This document shows positions 60,862-64,000 of a DNA stretch of 64,000 nt, in pieces. The position numbers were made by a program, and so were the translations under genes. Each line of letters begins with the position of its first letter. Position 1 is the first letter of the stretch. A model generated the notes under the pieces. The model searched no databases, was not told the DNA's origin, and worked only from the letters and a program-made list of their open reading frames with translations. The stretch is from Blasia pusilla (taxonomy: Eukaryota; Marchantiophyta; Marchantiopsida; Blasiales). The stretch is taken from contig CM114271.1 of NCBI GenBank assembly GCA_050084515.1, positions 16,244,001 through 16,308,000 of the forward strand, read 5' to 3'.

Positions 60862-62914
60862 TCAAAGAATATGGATACCCTTGGCATCAATGGGATCCCC
60901 GCATACACAATTCGGCACACCTAAGAGAGAAGGATGGGGAAGTCCAAGACGTAACCGCAAAGTTGTCGAGAATATACTTCGAGGAAGACGAAATGGAAGA
61001 ATAAGAGGATTTGCAGTAAGCCACGCCCCCACTCTGGAACCCGCACATGAACGTAGACGAGCTCGATTAGCGTCGGAGGATGCCTCTGAGAGAATGCTGG
61101 AAAAGTTGATTTGATGCAGATTCTCGGAGATATGCTCTTGAAGTCGATCAAGCCCTTCTATAATTAGTTGACTGAAAGGGGGTAGAATTGCTTGTGTAGC
61201 AAGAGGAAGAAGAGCTCGTGCAGATCTTAGTTGTTGTTGAAATAACAAGTCCCCCTCCTCGACATGGGCGATATGATCCATCAAGATAGGTGTATCTCCT
61301 TGGAGAAACCTTGAAGCCATAATCGGTGCTACCAACGCCCAGCTCCCCAAAAAGGCTACGGGAGCAAATGTGACTGTGGAGGATAGTCCCACCCCTCCAA
61401 AAGAAATAGGCAAGATAGCTTGTCGTGAAGCAAAGACACCATCCTCTCCCCCAAAGGTATTCGGGCCAAGAAGTTGACCAAAATTTGCCAAGATAGAAGC
61501 ATCAAAAGAGGCCAGCCGATGTAAGAAGCTTGAAGTGGGAGGACAAGTGCGAAGAAGGTAGGAAGGACGTCAAAGAAAATATTGGGAGAAAATCCCATAA
61601 GCCACTTGGGGATCCCCAAGATGATGTAATAAATGAAGCCATTCCACGTCTTTCAAAAGGGCCTCATCCAAGAACTTTGAGACATAGTCGATGAAGCCAA
61701 TTGGGACCCCAAGAACTCTAACCCCTTCAATGTAAATGGGAAAATCAGGAGTAGGTGGGGTGAATGTTGAGGGAAGGCATGAAGGAGACCATACTCCACA
61801 TTTACTAGGTTGGACTTTAAGGTTTAAGAAAGAGAGTTGCTCCACAAAATGGGTATAAGAAGGAACCACTTCAGAAGGAGGACCTAAAATGTGAGTGTCA
61901 TCGACAATAGAAGGGAAAAGACAAGATGGAAATGCTTGCGCTGATGCTCGAAGGGCACGAAAATGGGCAATGGCAAAGAGTGGGCCCCCCATGGGATCAC
62001 CTTGACGTGTGCCACAAGCCGATTGTAGAATACTATATTCCCCAAAAGTAGCATGATGGGAATAGATAATGGGCGTATCATAGGCATAGAAGGAGCAAAC
62101 AAATGGAATGAGGCTCGCGAGTTGTCCTCCTGCACAACGTAATTCCTCAAAGATGGTCGCACGAGAAACTGAATTGAATGTGTTAGCCACATCGACTTGA
62201 ATTGCTACCCAATCTTGATGAATATCAAGAGTGAAGCGAATCCCATGAACCACAACCTCCAGGAGTTGCCACTCCAAATTGATGAGGAAATAAGTGGGCA
62301 CTAAAGTGAGGACGAAATTGCAAGCATAGGGATCGACTGACCAAGCGGTATAAAACCTCTCCAATAGTCAAAGGGCGCACACCTGAAGGAGGCTTGTCCA
62401 TAGCTAACAAACGACAAGCCCCTAAGAGCCTAGAGATAGAGAATGGGAGACGACTTGCCACCATATGTGCACACACCTTATATAGAGAGACAAAGCCACT
62501 TGCTGAATCTACTGGGATAAAGCAATTGCGGAGATGCTCAAAAACCATCCCTGATAGCCCGCTTGCTGATAAGCGAGGAGTATGCAGAAAAGCCCTTGTG
62601 AAAACCTCCAAGTCAAGCTCCAAGTCAAGGTCTGTTGTATAGTCTTCCACAAAAGATGGAGCATCGCCACTTGAAGGAGGATGAAGAGCTTCTAAGAGAG
62701 CCACTGTTTCCGCACTTGGAACCGCCGGAGAAAGAGGACCCAATGCTCGAGCTGCACGTGAAAACTCACCAACCTGCCCCAATAGTAGACTTCGTCGAAG
62801 CCATTGTTGTATTGAAGGCCTGCCATGATTGGCATGTTGAGTGGGATGAGCCGCAGCTAAGGCCTCAGCTCGAAGTACATGCTCATTCTGAAGATTCTCC
62901 CAATCCCCTGACAT
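60862..62914 (-). pseudogene. Family-A reverse transcriptase and CCHC, copy 2
   Basis: Minus frames 62914-62225, 62364-61570 and 61491-60862 together cover the same protein as 33299-35203. Motif A QVDVANTFNSVSR, B GTRQGDPMGG and C IVDDTHI are visible. Here the CCHC knuckle is intact (NCVCGDPIDAKGIHILRC, with the last residues past a frame break), unlike copy 1. At least two frameshifts separate the frames. Confidence 0.7.
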
Positions 62915-62939
62915 AAAGCGTTGAATACGTGTGGAGGTT

Positions 62940-63841
62940 TCACGATGACCCGTTGCATCCCCTTGGAGGGAGGACTAAAACCCATTGTGGGAAGAGTAAT
63001 AGGAGATACCAAGCATTTATATCTGTGGGGTCACGCGCTAACCTTTCTAATGGGAATAGCAAAGTTTGTTGGGTGATGGGATGAAGAGCAATACGAATGC
63101 AAGTGTAGAGTCTAGGACGAGGAAGACCTGGATGGAAAGAGCGAAGGAGATCAATTTGGCTTAACCAGGTCCAAGCAATTGTTGTGGGGAGTGCAGTAGG
63201 AGTTGGTATCGGGTTAGGGATTGAAGGCCCATGCATGGATTGATAATACCGCTGATGTCTTTTGATCCCATTAGGAGCAAAGTCCTTACTATAAGGTATG
63301 CAACGAACCATCACCTTTGTGACCCATGTGGAGAAACACTTGGCCTCCACCATTTTTGTTTCATCTAAGGAGAGGAGGTGGGAGGTGCAAGAGGTGGTGA
63401 TGGCCGACGATGAGGGGGTAAATAGGTTGGGGAAGGAGGAGGAGGAAGAGGGGAGATTCGGGTAGAATAGATGGGAGTTGGAAGCAAGGGCATAGATGAG
63501 ATATGTGGGGATGGCAAAGTAGAAGGATTCGGTAATAATGGATCAGGATTAGGCTCAATAGGACAAGGCAAAGAAGGGAGAAGAGGAGAATCCGGAAGAA
63601 ACGTAGCGAGTGTAATGGGTGTATTAGCATCTGGAGGAAAATGGCGAGATCGACGATGAGGAGGTGAACCAAGGGGAGAGGTTACGGCTGTAGGAGGGCG
63701 TGTAAAACCAGATAAGCGAGTAGATGGAGAATCCAACTCCATCTCTGATGACATAGAAGTAAAGGTAGGCAAGTCTGCGAAGACAAGAAAAGACATACGA
63801 AACGTGGTTTGGAGAAAGCATGAGGATAACGAACAAAGCAA
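62940..63841 (-). pseudogene. Family-A N-terminal region with zinc finger, copy 2
   Basis: The Pro/Ser-rich frame 63841-63365 is followed by frame 63353-62940 carrying CIPYSKDFAPNGIKRHQRYY. Two of the four metal ligands seen in copy 1 are Tyr here, so the finger is broken. Sequence between the two frames (KCFSTWVTKVMV) is absent from copy 1. Confidence 0.6.
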
Positions 63842-64000
63842 AAGTAGTGGAGAGATGAAGATTAGGCAATACCGAATTTATGATTGAAAGTTACTATAAG
63901 AAAATATAAAAAGTAAATGAAAAGGAAAAGTGGTGGATATGGTATCGGGAGAGGTGGCTCAAGAATATGAATTTCTAATGTCCTAAACGTATGTAGGGGC

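Larger units (their letters stand above)
60117..64000 (-). mobile_element. Family-A non-LTR retrotransposon, copy 2 (5' end beyond window)
   Basis: It is highly similar to 32219-36033 throughout, in the opposite orientation; the 3' end is at 60117 (reverse complement of aataaagtgg). The flank beyond the end differs from that of copy 1. Base 64000 corresponds to 32219 of copy 1. Frameshifts differ between the copies, so they decayed separately. Confidence 0.8.

Overview
This is nuclear DNA of a land plant. It carries a plastid triose-phosphate/phosphate translocator with a transit peptide, a peroxisomal acyl-activating enzyme of the plant AAE type, and spliced genes with short GT-AG introns. 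The repeats include non-LTR elements whose domain order (N-terminal zinc finger, reverse transcriptase, CCHC knuckle, restriction-like endonuclease) differs from the L1 and RTE types usual in flowering plants, and a Ty3/gypsy relic with a cytosine-methyltransferase-like domain. I lean towards a non-seed plant (bryophyte, lycophyte or fern), but the window does not settle the species. No rRNA, CRISPR array or bacterial-type operon is present. | Layout. 1-1470: 3' end of a coiled-coil gene with a C-terminal membrane anchor (+). 1.5-17.4 kb: gene-poor DNA with tandem repeats and a cluster of Helitron-like units (12.0-13.9 kb), then the long upstream region of the next gene. 17.4-18.7 kb: intronless plastid translocator (+). 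18.7-23.2 kb: no recognisable intact gene, a fold-back repeat, and possible gene remnants. 23.2-26.2 kb: kinase-like pseudogene (-) broken by two short hAT-type elements; more copies lie at 28.6 and 30.1 kb, with a GC-rich relative at 27 kb. 30.8-36.0 kb: a truncated and a near-complete non-LTR retrotransposon. 37.4-40.7 kb: peroxisomal acyl-CoA synthetase (+, three exons). 43.0-47.4 kb: TTI2 homologue (-, nine exons mapped plus a terminal exon). 47.7-50.0 kb: Helitron-like units and a tRNA-like sequence. 50.9-54.6 kb: decayed gypsy-type element (-). 56.2-59.6 kb: second family of non-LTR element (+). 60.1-64.0 kb: second copy of the first family (-), running off the window. | The four cellular genes do not form a pathway: chloroplast carbon export, peroxisomal acyl activation, PIKK-kinase maturation, and an unidentified membrane-anchored coiled-coil protein. 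Most of the rest is transposon-derived. The points most worth checking are the methyltransferase-like domain in the gypsy relic, the endonuclease-type non-LTR families, the hAT insertions with clean 8-bp duplications inside a kinase-like pseudogene, and the Helitron-like tandem arrays.
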